A stretch of DNA of 64,000 nucleotides from Dasypus novemcinctus. Its lineage: Eukaryota; Chordata; Mammalia; Cingulata; Dasypodidae. This document shows positions 11,067 to 22,440 of this stretch, one piece after another. Position 1 is the first letter of the stretch. Each line of letters opens with the position of its first letter. The notes beneath the pieces were generated by a model. That model saw only the letters and a list, made by a program, of their open reading frames with translations. It was not told the origin of the DNA and ran no database searches. Location of the stretch: the NCBI RefSeq assembly GCF_030445035.2, contig NC_080690.1, positions 32,204,796-32,268,795 on the forward strand, read 5' to 3'. A program made the position numbers and the translations under genes.

Positions 11067-11084
11067 TAAGGTAATTAGTGGCTC

Positions 11085-11905
11085 TATTAACAAATTTCAG
11101 TAAGTAAAGGAAAGTCCATAAAAACTATGGAGATCTTTCCTAGGTTATGATTTTTTTAAAAAATTAAGTAATTGTGTAATGTGTTTTAAAACCTGGTAGT
11201 CAGTATGCTTTTAATTTAATAATTTTGATAACTTAAAGAAAAGAAGTTTTTAGCTTCCTGTAAGGGAAAAAGAGAACATTCCTTGCATAAACTATTATGG
11301 TTTCAATTTTATTTAACTTGAGTGTAATCTCCCATAGTTAATTTATAAACTAAATTAACATATGTACAAAATCTTTACAGTAATGAAAATTGTAAGTGAA
11401 AATTGTAAGTTCACATTGGTGAAATTAGGCTAAAGGGAAAAGATTGTAGATATGCTCTCTTAAATAGAGAGTAAATTTCTTTCATTGGTAATTGTAATTT
11501 AGTAAGTTTATTTAAACATGAGGTGGCTAGTCAATGTGGTTATAGTCAATTATAAAGAGTTTGTAAAACATCTTCCAAACTGAAAATGTTTAAATAGTTC
11601 TAGTTGTAGAAGTTATTGTTAACTAAAGAAACTTAGATTGGTATTGGTAGCAGAAATAACTTCATAATAATAAACCTGTCTGAAGGCCACTGCAAAATAC
11701 ACATTTAAGTAAATGGTAATAAAAAGTTGTCTTGATTCTATTGGAAAAATTGTTTTCATTCTAACAATGAAAAATAATATTTTTCCTCTATTACTAAAGT
11801 AAAGCACCTACTGTTATCTTCATAGTAAAATTGTGTAAGTAAATAGTCATTTGATATATGTATTGCGTTAAGTTGTTTAAAATATATAAAACAAGGAATA
11901 AACTT
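11085..11905 (+). mobile_element. Shared AT-rich core, copy 2 in ERV-2
   Basis: Phrases such as 'aaaattgtaagt', 'ggtgaaatta' and 'ataaagagtttgtaaaacatc...aaatagttctagttgtagaagttatt' parallel ERV-1 at about 1,340-1,780 in the same order. This is therefore a second copy of the core, downstream of the relic LTR. Confidence 0.5.
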
Positions 11906-13489
11906 TAACATTGTCAAACTCTTGTGCATTCGAACCAGGCCTTGTATACATTACAGGTGGCCTCTCCATGTGAGTTATTGGCTAGGCTGGTCACTGACCC
12001 CTCAATTAAAAAATGTGCTATATCAGTCTCTGGTTCTGCTCCTGAAGTCGATGGAAACTATATTGCAGTTTCAAGCTCCTGCAGCCAATAATGACTCGGT
12101 ACAAGTGTACAATGGATATCGCCTCCAGACTGGCACTGTTCCATGGTGCCAGAGAGCACTATGCACCAGGCTAGTAGAATACTGGAAAATCTCTGGAATA
12201 CTGGAAGGATGCTGCAACTTGCTCACTGCGTTGAAGAACATGCTAAGTGGAGCCATGATACCAGGAGACTGTAAGTAAACCTTAAACACAATTGGCATTA
12301 TGGCCTGCTTTCATGGAGAGATAACATGTAAAGTATTACAAACCTGAAACTCAAAACTAATAATGGCAACTCTGAATCCTTATGCATTAAGTAATACATT
12401 AGTTAATATTAAGTGCTGTACTTTTATCCTGTACTAAATATATGCCTAATAATTGTAATGTTATCTTTTCTATTTTGGATCAAGTGCAGAAGTATATTAG
12501 ACATGTTAAATTCCTGGTAAAATCATTTTCTAAACAGTTAATAACATGTCTATAGAATAAGGTGGCAGTCTCAGCCAGTCTCAGTTAGCAAAAGTGAGGC
12601 TTGCTTGCTGATGGTGAGTCACCTATTGAACAAGTCAAAATTGCTAGAAATTGTACAATGAAAACCAAGGTGTAAAAATCTTTATTCTGTAGTTCTGATC
12701 ACTCCCACAGGTGAAAACTAAGAGTATTTCCAAATTAGTGTTCTAATCCTGAGTGAAGCCAGTTGCCCAAGGAGTGCCAGTTCACCAGGAGCATCTGACA
12801 GAGCGAATGAGTGTCAATCATTGAACAGCTTGGAATGTGTCTTCAGACAAAGCTAAGTGTCTGTTACAATTTCTCTCTAAAGATGGATAACTTAAAAAAG
12901 AATATATATGCTGTTCCCACCAGCTTTTAAGGAATGCCATCTTTATAGGCATCTAATCTTGTCTATCTCTGTAATCCAATGTGTCCTCTTTTAAAAACGG
13001 GTATTCCAAATTTTTAATTAAGTTTGTTTCTTTCAGAGTGAACATCTTATTAACCATATGAAAACTTCATCCAACTTCGTACAGAATGCCAGATCCATCT
13101 TCCTCCAGTTAGAATAAATTAAAGAGTTTTTACACCTTATTAGGCAATGACTACAGCCCATGGCCAGCAGGAAGCAGTTACAGAAAAGAGATCATCTCCC
13201 TTCAGCACCCCTTTTAAATTAAAGGTGTAAACTCTTTAAGAGTAAAATAAAAGTAATAGATGGATCTGGAACCTGACTGGAAATCCACGTGAGTGCCAGT
13301 GGCAGCAGAATAACTGAGGGAGGCCCCTGCCCAAGATTCTGCTGTCCAGAATGAAAAGTTCTAAACTTCTAAAAACCGTCCTTGATGCTGTACTAAAGAC
13401 TGATAAATAATCAGTCAAGACAACAGACAGCCATCCACCTCATAGCTCCAACAATAATTATGCCAAAGCTTAGCAAGTTAATCTTTGGC
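11906..13489 (+). mobile_element. ERV-2 3' internal region
   Basis: Non-coding internal sequence up to the polypurine tract. A frame of 118 codons (11922-12278) opens with TTG, not ATG, and has no recognisable domain; no env-like membrane anchor or fusion peptide is seen. Confidence 0.4.
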
Positions 13490-13502
13490 AGAAAGGGGGG
13501 AA
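13490..13502 (+). other. Polypurine tract of ERV-2
   Basis: AGAAAGGGGGGAA abuts the TG of the 3' LTR, the normal site for plus-strand priming in reverse transcription. It is intact. Confidence 0.85.
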
Positions 13503-14000
13503 TGATGTGGGCTATGGGTGGAAGGCTCTTTGTCTCTTCAGAAATAACTAAGCTGTTTGACTTGTGTCTCTTCAGAAATAACTAAGTTGTTTGACTTGTG
13601 GGTGTGAAACGGTAAGAGGCTGCAGTCCTGCTCTTAGGGACCAGCAGGCTCCAGTCCCAGGAAATGTTTAACAAAGCAAGGGCTATAAACTTTAAGTATT
13701 TAGGGGAAATGCAAAAACCAAGGCTTATCTAAAATGTCTGGAGTCCTTGCTAAAAGCTTACCTAAGATGTGGAAGAGATATATGCTAATTGAAGCCTATT
13801 GAGAACTGAAACAAAGGGACCATTTGGCCTTTCCTCTCTGTATAAAAGACGTTTGAAAATCTTGTTCGGGGCTCGGGATTCAAACAGAAAGCTCCCGAGT
13901 CCGGCCGGCCGTCAATAAACCATTTTTCCTTCTCAAAATCATTCCTGAGTCCTGGCCTCTCTATTCTCAAATAATTGAACTTCTCTTAAATTCCACAACA
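13503..14000 (+). repeat. 3' LTR of ERV-2
   Basis: 498 bp, read as identical to 7022-7519 including the 34-bp U3 repeat, TATA box and AATAAA. The GGCC that follows belongs to the interrupted SINE. Confidence 0.92.
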
Positions 14001-14329
14001 GGCCCATGCGCAGGTGATGAGCGCAAGGAGTGCTGTGCCACGCAGGGGTGTCCCCGCGTAGAGGAGCCCCACATGCAGGGAGTGCGCCCCATAAGGAGAG
14101 CCGCCCAGTGCGAAAGAAAGTGCAGCCTGCCCAGGAATGGCACCGCCCACATGGAGAGCTGATGCAGCAAGATGACGCAACAAAAAGAGATGCAGATTCC
14201 CGTGCCGTTGACAATAACAGAAGCAGACAGAGAAGAAGACACAGCAAACACACACAGAGAACAGACAAACTCGGGGGGGGGGGGGAGGAGGGGGAAGAAA
14301 TAAAGAAAAAAAGAAAAAAGAAATAAAAT
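14001..14329 (+). mobile_element. DAS-type SINE, 3' part
   Basis: This is the continuation of the SINE that starts at 6938: the body resumes at 'ggcccatgcgcag' and runs to a degenerate AAAGAAAAAAAG/AAATAAAATA tail. The 13-bp duplication of the SINE follows at 14330. Confidence 0.9.
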
Positions 14330-14342
14330 AAAAGATAGTGTG

Positions 14343-14640
14343 TACCTTTACACTTTATTTTTTTGTCCCTTCCTCTAGACTACTGTCTGAAATGGAGATG
14401 TGACGGCTGGAGCCGTAGCTACCTATGCTGGACCACTTGTCCTAAAGCAAGTGATAAGCTGAAAGGACGAGCGTATTGAGGATTTTGTGGGTTAGAAGTG
14501 CTACACCAGCCCTGGACTGCCTATCTCTAGATTGTTACACAAGAGAAATAAATTTTATCTTGTGTAAACCAATTATTTTGGGTCTATTATTTGTATTCAA
14601 CCCTAGTTTTAATTGATACACTGGAAATTACTTTTGATTC
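14343..14640. repeat. Old interspersed repeat-like sequence, family not assigned
   Basis: The phrases 'gccctggactgcctatctctag', 'gagaaataaattttatcttg' and the end 'aaccctagttttaattgatac' resemble the 3' end of an ancient mammalian LTR or LINE repeat. I could not name the family securely. Confidence 0.35.
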
Positions 14641-15598
14641 CTTTCCTACTTCTCCCTGCATCTAACCACCAAATCCTTTGATTCTACCTCTTTTTTGTAA
14701 TCATTTTTACTAATGCATATTAATAAAACATACAATCCATCCAAAGTGTACAATTAATGGTATTTGGTATACATTTAGTTGTGCATTCATCACTTCAATC
14801 ATTAGAGCATTTTCATTATTTCAATAATAATACCAAAAAACAAACAAAAAAGTTCCACCCCTTAATAACCACCTCTCAGTCTCTCTGTGCTTCCCCTGAC
14901 ACACATGCTGCTGTTCTGTTTCTGTCTTTCTAATTTATTTGTATTTATATTTTGTAAAGATATACTCAAACAATATATGGTATCTTTTGTCTAGTTTCTT
15001 TCACTTAGTATTATTTCCCTTTTTTTAACGCTTAATGGAAGATTATTAATATAGTACTATACACTACTGTCCATAGCTTGTTTTGGATATATTTTTGCCT
15101 GATATTAACATCTTGTAACACGTTACAGTTTTAAAGAAAAACAGTCTTATATATGCAATGTAACTCATATTCATATTTCACATGAGGTTTTACTATGCTA
15201 TGCAGTACTATGTTACATTTTTTAGCTTTCCTTTTAGTAACATACATGACCTTAGACTCTCTCTTTGAACCAGTCATATCCATATATTAGTACTGCTAGT
15301 TTCAAATGCCATGATATGCTTTCACCATTTTTATTCATTTCCAAAGATTTACAAACAACCTTTTTACCAATTCTGCACAGATTAACCATCTTTCCATTTT
15401 CTATCCTCATTCTATTTTCTAGCAACCTATATTCTAGCTATTAACTCCATGAATTTACACAAAATATTTAGATCATAAAAGCATACTCATACAGTATTGT
15501 CCTTTTGTGTTTGGCTTGCTTCATTCAACATAATGTCTTCCAGTTCATCCATGTTGTCATATGCTTCACAACTTCATTTCTTCTTACAACTACATAAT
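14641..15598 (-). repeat. L1 3' region
   Basis: On the + strand it reads the complement of typical L1 3' sequence, including 'ttggcttgcttcattcaacataatgtcttccagttcatccatgttgtc' type wording, which is continuous with the ORF2 end at 16,170 once the SINE is removed. Confidence 0.65.
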
Positions 15599-15608
15599 AT
15601 TCCATCAT

Positions 15609-16151
15609 GTGTGGGAAGCGAATGTGGCTCAAGTGATAAGGCTTCTGCCTACCATATGGAAGAAACTGGGTTTGATCCCTGGGGCCTCCTGGTGGAAAAG
15701 AAGAAGAGAAAGCATACCTGTGCAGCAAGTCAGTGCCCGCATGGCAAGCCAAGGCCCGTGAGGTGAGTGAGTGCTGTGTGGCGAGCCAAGAGCCCACACA
15801 AGTGCCCACATAGTGAGCCAGTGCCCCTGTGGCAAGCCAAGTGCCAGTGCGGTGAGCCAGTGCCCGTGCAAGTGAGTCATGCAGCAAGATGATGACACAA
15901 CAAAAGAGAGCTGAAGGGGAGAGTCAAGGTGAAGCTCAGCAGAAACCAGGAACTGAGTTGGCACAGCTGACAGAGAACCTCTCTCCACAACAGAGGTCCC
16001 CAGGATCAAATCCTGGTGAATTCTAGAGGAGAAGAAACAAGAAGAGAAGACAAAAGAGAAATAGATACAGAAGACCACATAGCAAATGGGCACAGACAGC
16101 AAAAACAGCAGGGCAGGGGGAGGGGGAAATAAATAAATCTTTAAAGAAAAA
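15609..16151 (+). mobile_element. Long, dimeric DAS-type SINE (older subfamily)
   Basis: The first head has 'gaatgtggctcaagtgataagg' and a B box 'gggtttgatccc'. A second head-like module, 'gaggtccccaggatcaaatcctgg', lies near 15,992-16,015. The tail is AAATAAATAAATCTTTAAA. Flanks ATTCCATCAT (15599-15608) and ATTCTATCAT (16152-16161) form a 10-bp duplication with one mismatch. Confidence 0.8.
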
Positions 16152-17250
16152 ATTCTATCATACGCATACATCACAATTTGTTTATTCAGTCATCAGTCGA
16201 TGGACAACTGGATTGTTTCCATCTTATGGCAATTATGAATAATGCCACTATGAACAATGGCACACGGATGTCTATTTGCATCACTGTTCTCAGTTCTTCT
16301 GGGTATATGTCTAGTAAGGATATTGCCGGGTCACATGGCAAGTCTATATTCAACTTCTTAGGTACTGCCAAACAGTCCTACACAGTGGCTGCACTATTTC
16401 CACATTCCCAACAACAGTGAATGAGTGTTGCCACATCTCCACATCCTCTCCAACACTTGTAGTTTTCTGTCTTTTTAATAGTGGCCATCATTCTAATAGA
16501 TGAGAAATGATATCTCATTGTAATTTTGATATGCATTTCCCTAATAGCTAGTAATGTTGAACTTTTTTTCATGTTGTTTTTTTTTTTTTGCCAGTTGTAT
16601 TTCTTTTTTGGAAATATTTAAGTCTTTTGCCCATTTTTTAACCAGGTTATTTGTCTTTTTATTGTTGAGTTATAGAATCTCTTTATATATCATGGATTTT
16701 AAACCCATATCAGTATGTGATTTCCAAAATTCTCTCCCATTGAATCAGCTGCCTTTTCACCCTTTTGACAAAGTCCTTTGAAGGGCAAAAGTGTTCAGTT
16801 TTCAAGAGATCCTATTTATCTATTTTTTCTTTTGTTGATCATGCTTTAAGTATAAGGTCCAAGAAATCACCACCCACCACAAGATCTTGAAGATGTTTCC
16901 CTACATCTTCTTCTAGGGTCCTGGCTTTTATATTTAGGTCTTTGATCCATTTTGAGTGTGATAGGGGTCTTTTTTCATTCTTTTGGTTATGGATATCCAG
17001 TTCTCCCAGCACCAATTGTTGAAAAGACTGTTTTGTCCATTAACATAGACTTGGTAGGTTTGTCAAAAACCTGTTGGCTGTAGAGGTGAGGATTTATTTC
17101 TGGACTTTAAATTCTATTCCACTGATCAATGTGTCTATCTATATGCCAATACTATGCTGTTATGACAACTGTAGCTTTGCAATATGTTTCAAGATCAGGC
17201 AGGCTGGAAAGGTTAAGGGTCCTCCCACATTGCTCTCCTTTTTTTTTTTT

Positions 17251-17442
17251 AGGTTCCCCAAGAATGGGCAGTGCATGACAGGCAAGGCGTCAGACCCCTT
17301 TCCAGCTGAACACCCCATTTCCCAGATCAAGGGACATTCAGCACCCTGACTGGGGGTGGGGTGCTACAGGCACAGACACGCACAACGGCCCGCAGGCGGA
17401 TGGTGGGGGACCAGCTATCCAAGGCCAACCAAAGCTCCATGG
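17251..17442 (-). pseudogene. Retroposed 28S rRNA fragment
   Basis: The minus strand reads 'agctttggttggccttggatagctggtccccc', later 'ctgggaaatggggtgttcagctggaaagg', then 'ccttgcctgtcatgcactgcccattcttggggaacct'. This follows the order of the 3' part of mammalian 28S rRNA (the last large expansion segment and the conserved bases after it), with many C-to-T changes. The copy ends in a T run on the + strand (17,241-17,250), a poly-A tail on its own strand. ATTGCTCTCCTTTT (17229-17242) and ATTGCTCTTCTTTT (17443-17456) form a 14-bp duplication with one mismatch. It therefore arrived by L1-type retroposition into the L1 copy. Confidence 0.8.
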
Positions 17443-17763
17443 ATTGCTCTTCTTTTCTAGAATGCTTTCAGCTATTCTGGTGTACTTTCCCTTCCAAATA
17501 AATTTGATAATTGTCTTCTATTTCTGTAAAGTAGGCTGTTAGAATTTTTATTGTGATTGTATTGAATCTGTAAATTAGTTTGGATAGGATTGACATCTTC
17601 CCGATTTTTATTCTTCCAACCCATGAACATGGAATGTCTTTGATGACTTCTCTGATTTCTTTTAGCAGTATTTTGGCTTTTTTCTGAATATAGGTTCTGA
17701 ACATTTTTGGTTAAACTGATTTCTAGGTATTTGAGTCTTTTAGTTGCTATTGTATATGGAATT

Positions 17764-18178
17764 TTTTTTAAAGATTTATTTATTTATTTCTCTCCCCTCC
17801 CCCCCCCCCACCCTGGTTGTCTGTTCTCTGTGTCTATTTGCTGCATCTTTTTTGTCCACTTCTGTTGCTGTCAGCGGCACGGGAATCTGTGTTTCTTTTT
17901 TTGTTATGTCATCTTGTTGTGTCAGCTCTCCGTGTTTGCAGCACCACTCCTGGGCAGGCTGCACTTTCTTTCGTGCTGGGCGGCTCTCCTTACAGGGCAT
18001 ACTCCTTGCGCATGGGGCTCCCCTACGTGGGGGACACCCCTGCGTGGCACGGCACTCCTTGCGTGCATCAGCACTGCGCATGGGCCAGCTCCACACGGGT
18101 CAAGGAGGCCCAGGGTTTGAACCGTGGACCTCCCATGTGGTAGACAGATGCCCTAACCACTGGGCCAAGTCCGCCGCC
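17764..18178 (-). mobile_element. DAS-type SINE
   Basis: The tail complement AAAGATTTATTTATTTATTT is at the left and the tRNA-like head (complement of GGTTCAAACCC at about 18,113) at the right. TGTATATGGAATT (17751-17763) and TGTATATGAAATT (18179-18191) form a 13-bp duplication with one mismatch. It is inserted in the L1 ORF2 remnant. Confidence 0.9.
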
Positions 18179-19454
18179 TGTATATGAAATTATTTTCCTG
18201 ATTTCCTGCTCAAATTATTCAATATTAGTGTACAGAGACATTACTGATTTTTGTGTGTTGATCTTGTTTCCTGCCACTTTTCTAAACTCATTTATTAGCT
18301 CAAATAGCTTTGTCATAGGCATTTTGGAATTTTCTAAATATTTAATAATGTCATCTGCGAATAGTGAGACTTTTACTTCCTCTTTTTCTATTTGGATTTA
18401 CTTTATTTTTTTCTTGTCTAATTGCTCTAGCTAGAATTTCTAGTACAATATTGAATAACAGTAATAACCATGGACATCCCTGTCCTGTTCCCAGTCTTAG
18501 AAGGAAAGCTTTCCCCATTGAGTATGCGGGTTTTTCATATATGCCCTTTGTCATATTGAGGAACATTGCTCCTATTCCTATCTTTCAAAGTGTTTTTATC
18601 AAGAAAGGATACTGGGTTTTGTCGAACGCCTTTCCTGCATTGGTTGAGATGTTCATGTGTTTTTTTCCTTCAGTTAGTCAATGTGGTGTATAATGTTAAT
18701 TGATTTTTTTGTGTTGAACAACCTTTGCATATCAGAAATAAATTCCACTTGGTTGTGGTATACAATTCTTTTAATATGCTGTTGGAGTCTCTTTCTAAGT
18801 ATTTTATTGAGAATTTATGCATCTATGGTCATTAGAGAGGTTGGTCTGTAATTTTCATTTCTCGTATCTTTAACTGACTTTGGTATTAGAGTGATATTGG
18901 TTTCATAAAGTATGTTGGGTAATTTTCCCTCTTCTACAATTTTTTTGGAAGAGTTTAAACAGGATTGGTGTTAATTCTTCTAGAAATTATTAGTGGGATT
19001 TACCTGTAAGGCCATCTGGTTCTGGACTTTGTTGGGAGTTTTTTGATGACTGAATCAGTTTTAAATGTGAATAGTTTGTTGAGTTTTTATAATTCTTGTA
19101 GCATCAGTGTAGGTTGTTTATGCATTTTGAGGAATTTGTCCATTTCTTCTAGGTTGTCTAATTTGTCGACATACAGTTTCTCATTATTTCCTCTTATGAG
19201 ACTTTTTAGTTCTCTTGGGTCAGTCATAACATTCCCCTCTTCATTTCTGATTTTATTTGCATCTTCTCTCTTTTTTCTTTTTTTTTTTCTTTGTTAGTCT
19301 ACTTAAGGGTTTGTTAATTTTATTGATCTTCTCGAAGAACCAGCTTTAGGTTTTGTTGATTTTCTTTATTGTTTTTTGTTCTCAATTTCATTTATTTCTG
19401 CTCTAATTTTTATTATTTCTTTCATTCTGCTCACTTTGGGATTGCTTTGCTTTT

Positions 19455-19866
19455 TTTTTTAAAGATTTATTTATTTATTTCTCTCCCCTTCTACCTTCCC
19501 GCCCCAGTTGTCTGTTCTCTGTGTCTTTTTGCTGCATGTTCTTTGTCTGTTTCTGTTGGTGTCAGCAGCACGGGAATCTGTGTTTCTTTTTTTACTGAGT
19601 CATCTTGTGTCAGCTCTCCATGTGTGCGGCGCCATTTCTGGGCAGGCTGAACTTTCTTTCGCGCTGGGTGGCTCTCCTTACGGGGTGCACTCCTTGCGTG
19701 TGGGGATCCCCTACGCGGGGGACACCCCTGCATGGCAGGGCACTCCTTGCGTCCATCAGCACTGCACATGGGCCAGCTCCACACAGGTCAAGAAGGTCCG
19801 GGGTTTGAACCGGGACCTTCCATGTGGTAGACGGATGCCCTAACCACTGGGCCAAGTCCACTTCCC
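19455..19866 (-). mobile_element. DAS-type SINE
   Basis: Same orientation and structure as the copy at 17,764. The 12-bp duplication TGCTTTGCTTTT is at 19443-19454 and 19867-19878. Confidence 0.9.
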
Positions 19867-20769
19867 TGCTTTGCTTTTATTTTTCCTAGTTCCTCCAGGT
19901 TTTCAGTTAGATCTTTGTTTTTAGCTTTCTTTTTAAATATAGGTGTGTAGGGCTGTAAATTCCCCTCTCAGGACTGCCTTTGTTGTATCCCATAAGTTTT
20001 GATAAGTTCTGTTCTCGTTTTCATTTGTCTTGAGATATTTACTAATACCTTTTACAATTTCTTCTTTGACCCATTGATTGTTTAGGAGTGTGTTGTTTAT
20101 TTAGCCTTCATACATTTGTGAATTTTCCCCTTTCCTATCTATCATTTCCAGTTTATTCCATTATGATCTGAGAAAGTGCCTTGTATAATTTCAATCTCTT
20201 TGTATTTATTGAGACCTGCTTTGTTACTCAACATGGGATCTATCCTGGAGAAAGATCCATGAACACTTGAGACAAATGTATAAGCCACTGATTTGGGATA
20301 CAATATTCTGAATATGGCTGTTAGGTCTAGCTTGATTATCATATTGTTCAGGTTCTCTGTTTCCTTGCTGATTTTCTATTTGTTTTATCAGTGGTATGAG
20401 TGGTGCACTGAAGTCTCCAGCTATCATTGTAGAGATGTCTATTTCTCTCTTCAGTTTTGCCAGAGTTCGCCTCATATATTTTGGTGCACGCTGTTAGGTG
20501 CATAGATATTTATGACTATTACTTCTTCCTGGTGGATTGTCCCTTTTATTAATGTATAATGGCCTTCTGCACCTCTTAGAACTGTTTTGCACTTAAAGTC
20601 TGTTTTATCAGATATTAGCATAGCTACCCCCTTCTCTTTTTTGGTTACTGTTTGCATGGAATATCTTTTTTGAACCTTCCACTTTTAGCTGATTTGTATC
20701 CCTGGATCTAAGGTGAGTCTCTTGTAAACAGCATCTGGTTGGCTTAAGGGTATTTGTTTTGTTGTTATT

Positions 20770-20862
20770 TGTTCATTTTTTTAGGCGGTACTGGGGATCA
20801 AACACTTAACCTTGTACATGGTAAGTAGGGGCTCAACCACTGAGCTACACATGTTCCCCTGG
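20770..20862 (-). mobile_element. Short tRNA-derived SINE
   Basis: A short unit with poly-T at the left, 'actggggatcaaac' (B-box complement) and 'gggctcaaccactgagctaca' (A-box complement). It lacks the long DAS body, so it is a simple tRNA-head SINE. Confidence 0.65.
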
Positions 20863-21853
20863 CTCATGTTTTTAAATACATTCTGTTAGTCTATATGTTT
20901 TGATTGGGACTTTAATCCATTTATATTCAATGATATTACTGTAAGTGCATTATTTACTTCCACCATTTTATTCTTTGGTTTTCATATGTCACATCTTATT
21001 TTCGTCTTTTTATTATTTTGGTTATCCCTTCTGCTATTCTTGCCTTCTACATTCTCCTACAAATTTCTCTCTCCTGTATTTTTTTGTATGGGCTGTAAGC
21101 CTCCCTTTAATGCTTCCTGCAAAGGTCGATCCTTTTTTATGAATTCTCTTGGTCTCTGTTTGTTTTTTTTTTAATGACTATTTTAAATTCCCTTCATATT
21201 AGAAGGACAATTTTGCTGAACAAAGAATTCTTGGCTGGCAATTTTTCTCTTTCAGTATCCTAATGATATCATACCACTGTCTTCTAACCTCTATGGTTTC
21301 TGATGAGAAATCCACACTAAGTTTAACTGGTCATGCCTTGTATGTGGTGGTTTGCTTCTCTCTTGCTGCTCTCAGAATTTTCTCATTATCTTTGATGTTT
21401 GACATTCTGAGAAGTATGTGTCTTGCAGTACGTCTATTCAGATTTATTCTGATTGGGGTATGCTATGCTTCCTGGACATGTAAATTCATTGTAAATTCAT
21501 TTCTTTCAAGAGAGCTGAGAAATTTTCAGCCATTATTTCTCAAATACTCTGTCCTTTTTCCTTTCTCTTCTCCTTCTGGATCTCCCATGACACATACGTT
21601 GTTGTGCTTTGTGTTTTTATTCAACTCCCTGCTCAATTTTTTCCATTCTTTTCCTGTGTTTTTCTCTCTCTCCAGTTTCAGTTGTTCTGTCTTCTGTATC
21701 ACTTCTTGTTTCTTCTGTCATATCAAGTCTGCTGTTGTATGCCTCTAATGTGTTTTTGATCTCACTTCTTGTATCTTTCATTCCATAAGCTCTGTTATTT
21801 TTCTATTTAGGCTTTCAAGTTCTTTGTGTTCACCCTGTCCCTTAATGTTCTTT

Positions 21854-22226
21854 TTTTTTTTTTTAAAGATTTATTTATTTATTTATTTATTTATTTAATC
21901 CCCCCCCCGCCCCCCGCCCCCGGTTGTCTGTTTTCTGTGTCTTTTTGCTGCGTCTTGTTTCTTTGTCCGCTTCTGTTGTCGTCAGCGGCACAGGAAGTGT
22001 GGGCGGCGCCTTCCTCCTTCGCGCTGGGCGGCTCTCCTTATGGGTGCACTCCTTGCGCGTGGGGCTCCCCTACGCGGGGGACACCCCTGTGTGGCAGGGC
22101 ACTCCTTGCGCGCATCAGCACTGCGCATGGGCCAGCTCCACACGGGTCAAGGAGGCCCGGGGTTTGAACCACGGACCTCCCATGTGGTAGAGGGACGCCC
22201 TAACCACTGGGCCAAAGTCGGTTTCC
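21854..22226 (-). mobile_element. DAS-type SINE
   Basis: Tail complement with (ATTT)n and a C run at 21,900, head at the right end. CCCTTAATGTTCTTT at 21839-21853 and 22227-22241 is a perfect 15-bp duplication. About 40 bp of the usual body near 'gccattcctgggcaggc' is missing. Confidence 0.9.
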
Positions 22227-22440
22227 CCCTTAATGTTCTTTATATCTTTAGCCATATTGTCTTTCAACTCATTGCTTTAATTTAGGACATATGAATGGAC
22301 CTCCTTCCTTAGTTGTCTCATCTGGGGATTTGATATATTCCTTTTCTCGGATCATTTCTTCCATTTTTTCAGTAGGGCATGTAATTTTTTGCTGATGTCT
22401 AGGTATCTGATTATAATGGTGAGTTTACTCTGATGTTCAA

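Larger units (their letters stand above)
7022..14000 (+). mobile_element. ERV-2: structurally intact provirus without coding genes
   Basis: Two LTRs of 498 bp (7022-7519 and 13503-14000) read as identical base for base. Between them lie a primer site (7524), 5,983 bp of internal DNA and a polypurine tract (13490). The provirus is flanked by a GGCC duplication (7018-7021 and 14001-14004), generated from the interrupted SINE. A 4-bp duplication is usual for class I (gammaretrovirus-like) integration. No frame in the interior exceeds about 125 codons, and none looks like gag, pol or env. No SINE or L1 has inserted in it. It is best read as a recent insertion of a non-autonomous element. Confidence 0.88.
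16162..20690 (-). pseudogene. L1 ORF2 remnant (endonuclease and reverse transcriptase)
   Basis: Broken frames on the minus strand keep recognisable L1 ORF2 pieces. Near the 5' end is the endonuclease (HYTLIKGTIHQEEVIVINIY at about 20,472-20,657; MIAGDFSAP at about 20,400). Next comes the reverse transcriptase (GTGQGCPWLLLLFNIVLEIL at about 18,440-18,500), then [15 protein letters not shown] near 17,600. The C terminus has WRGCGDVATLIHCCWEC near 16,440 and IDLPCDPAISLL near 16,340. Stops and the nested SINEs and rRNA fragment disrupt it. Confidence 0.85.
20691..22440 (-). repeat. L1 ORF1 / 5' region
   Basis: The + strand text ('accactgtcttctaacctctatggtttctgatgagaaatcc', 'cagccattatttctcaaatactctgtcc') is the complement of the usual L1 5' half. 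No long ORF1 frame remains. It holds the SINEs at 20,770 and 21,854. Confidence 0.6.

Noticed and set aside
11922..12278. Possible protein encoded by ERV-2 (118 codons)
   Set aside because: It starts with TTG and shows no retroviral motif; an ATG-started frame would be shorter. Treated as chance.
15629..16174. 181-codon minus-strand frame
   Set aside because: It is the antisense of the dimeric SINE at 15,609-16,151.
16162..20690. Intact L1 source element
   Set aside because: ORF2 domains are visible but split by stops, several SINEs and the rRNA fragment; it cannot be active.
21263..21748. 161-codon + strand frame
   Set aside because: It is the antisense of L1 5' sequence and is low-complexity (S, F, L rich).
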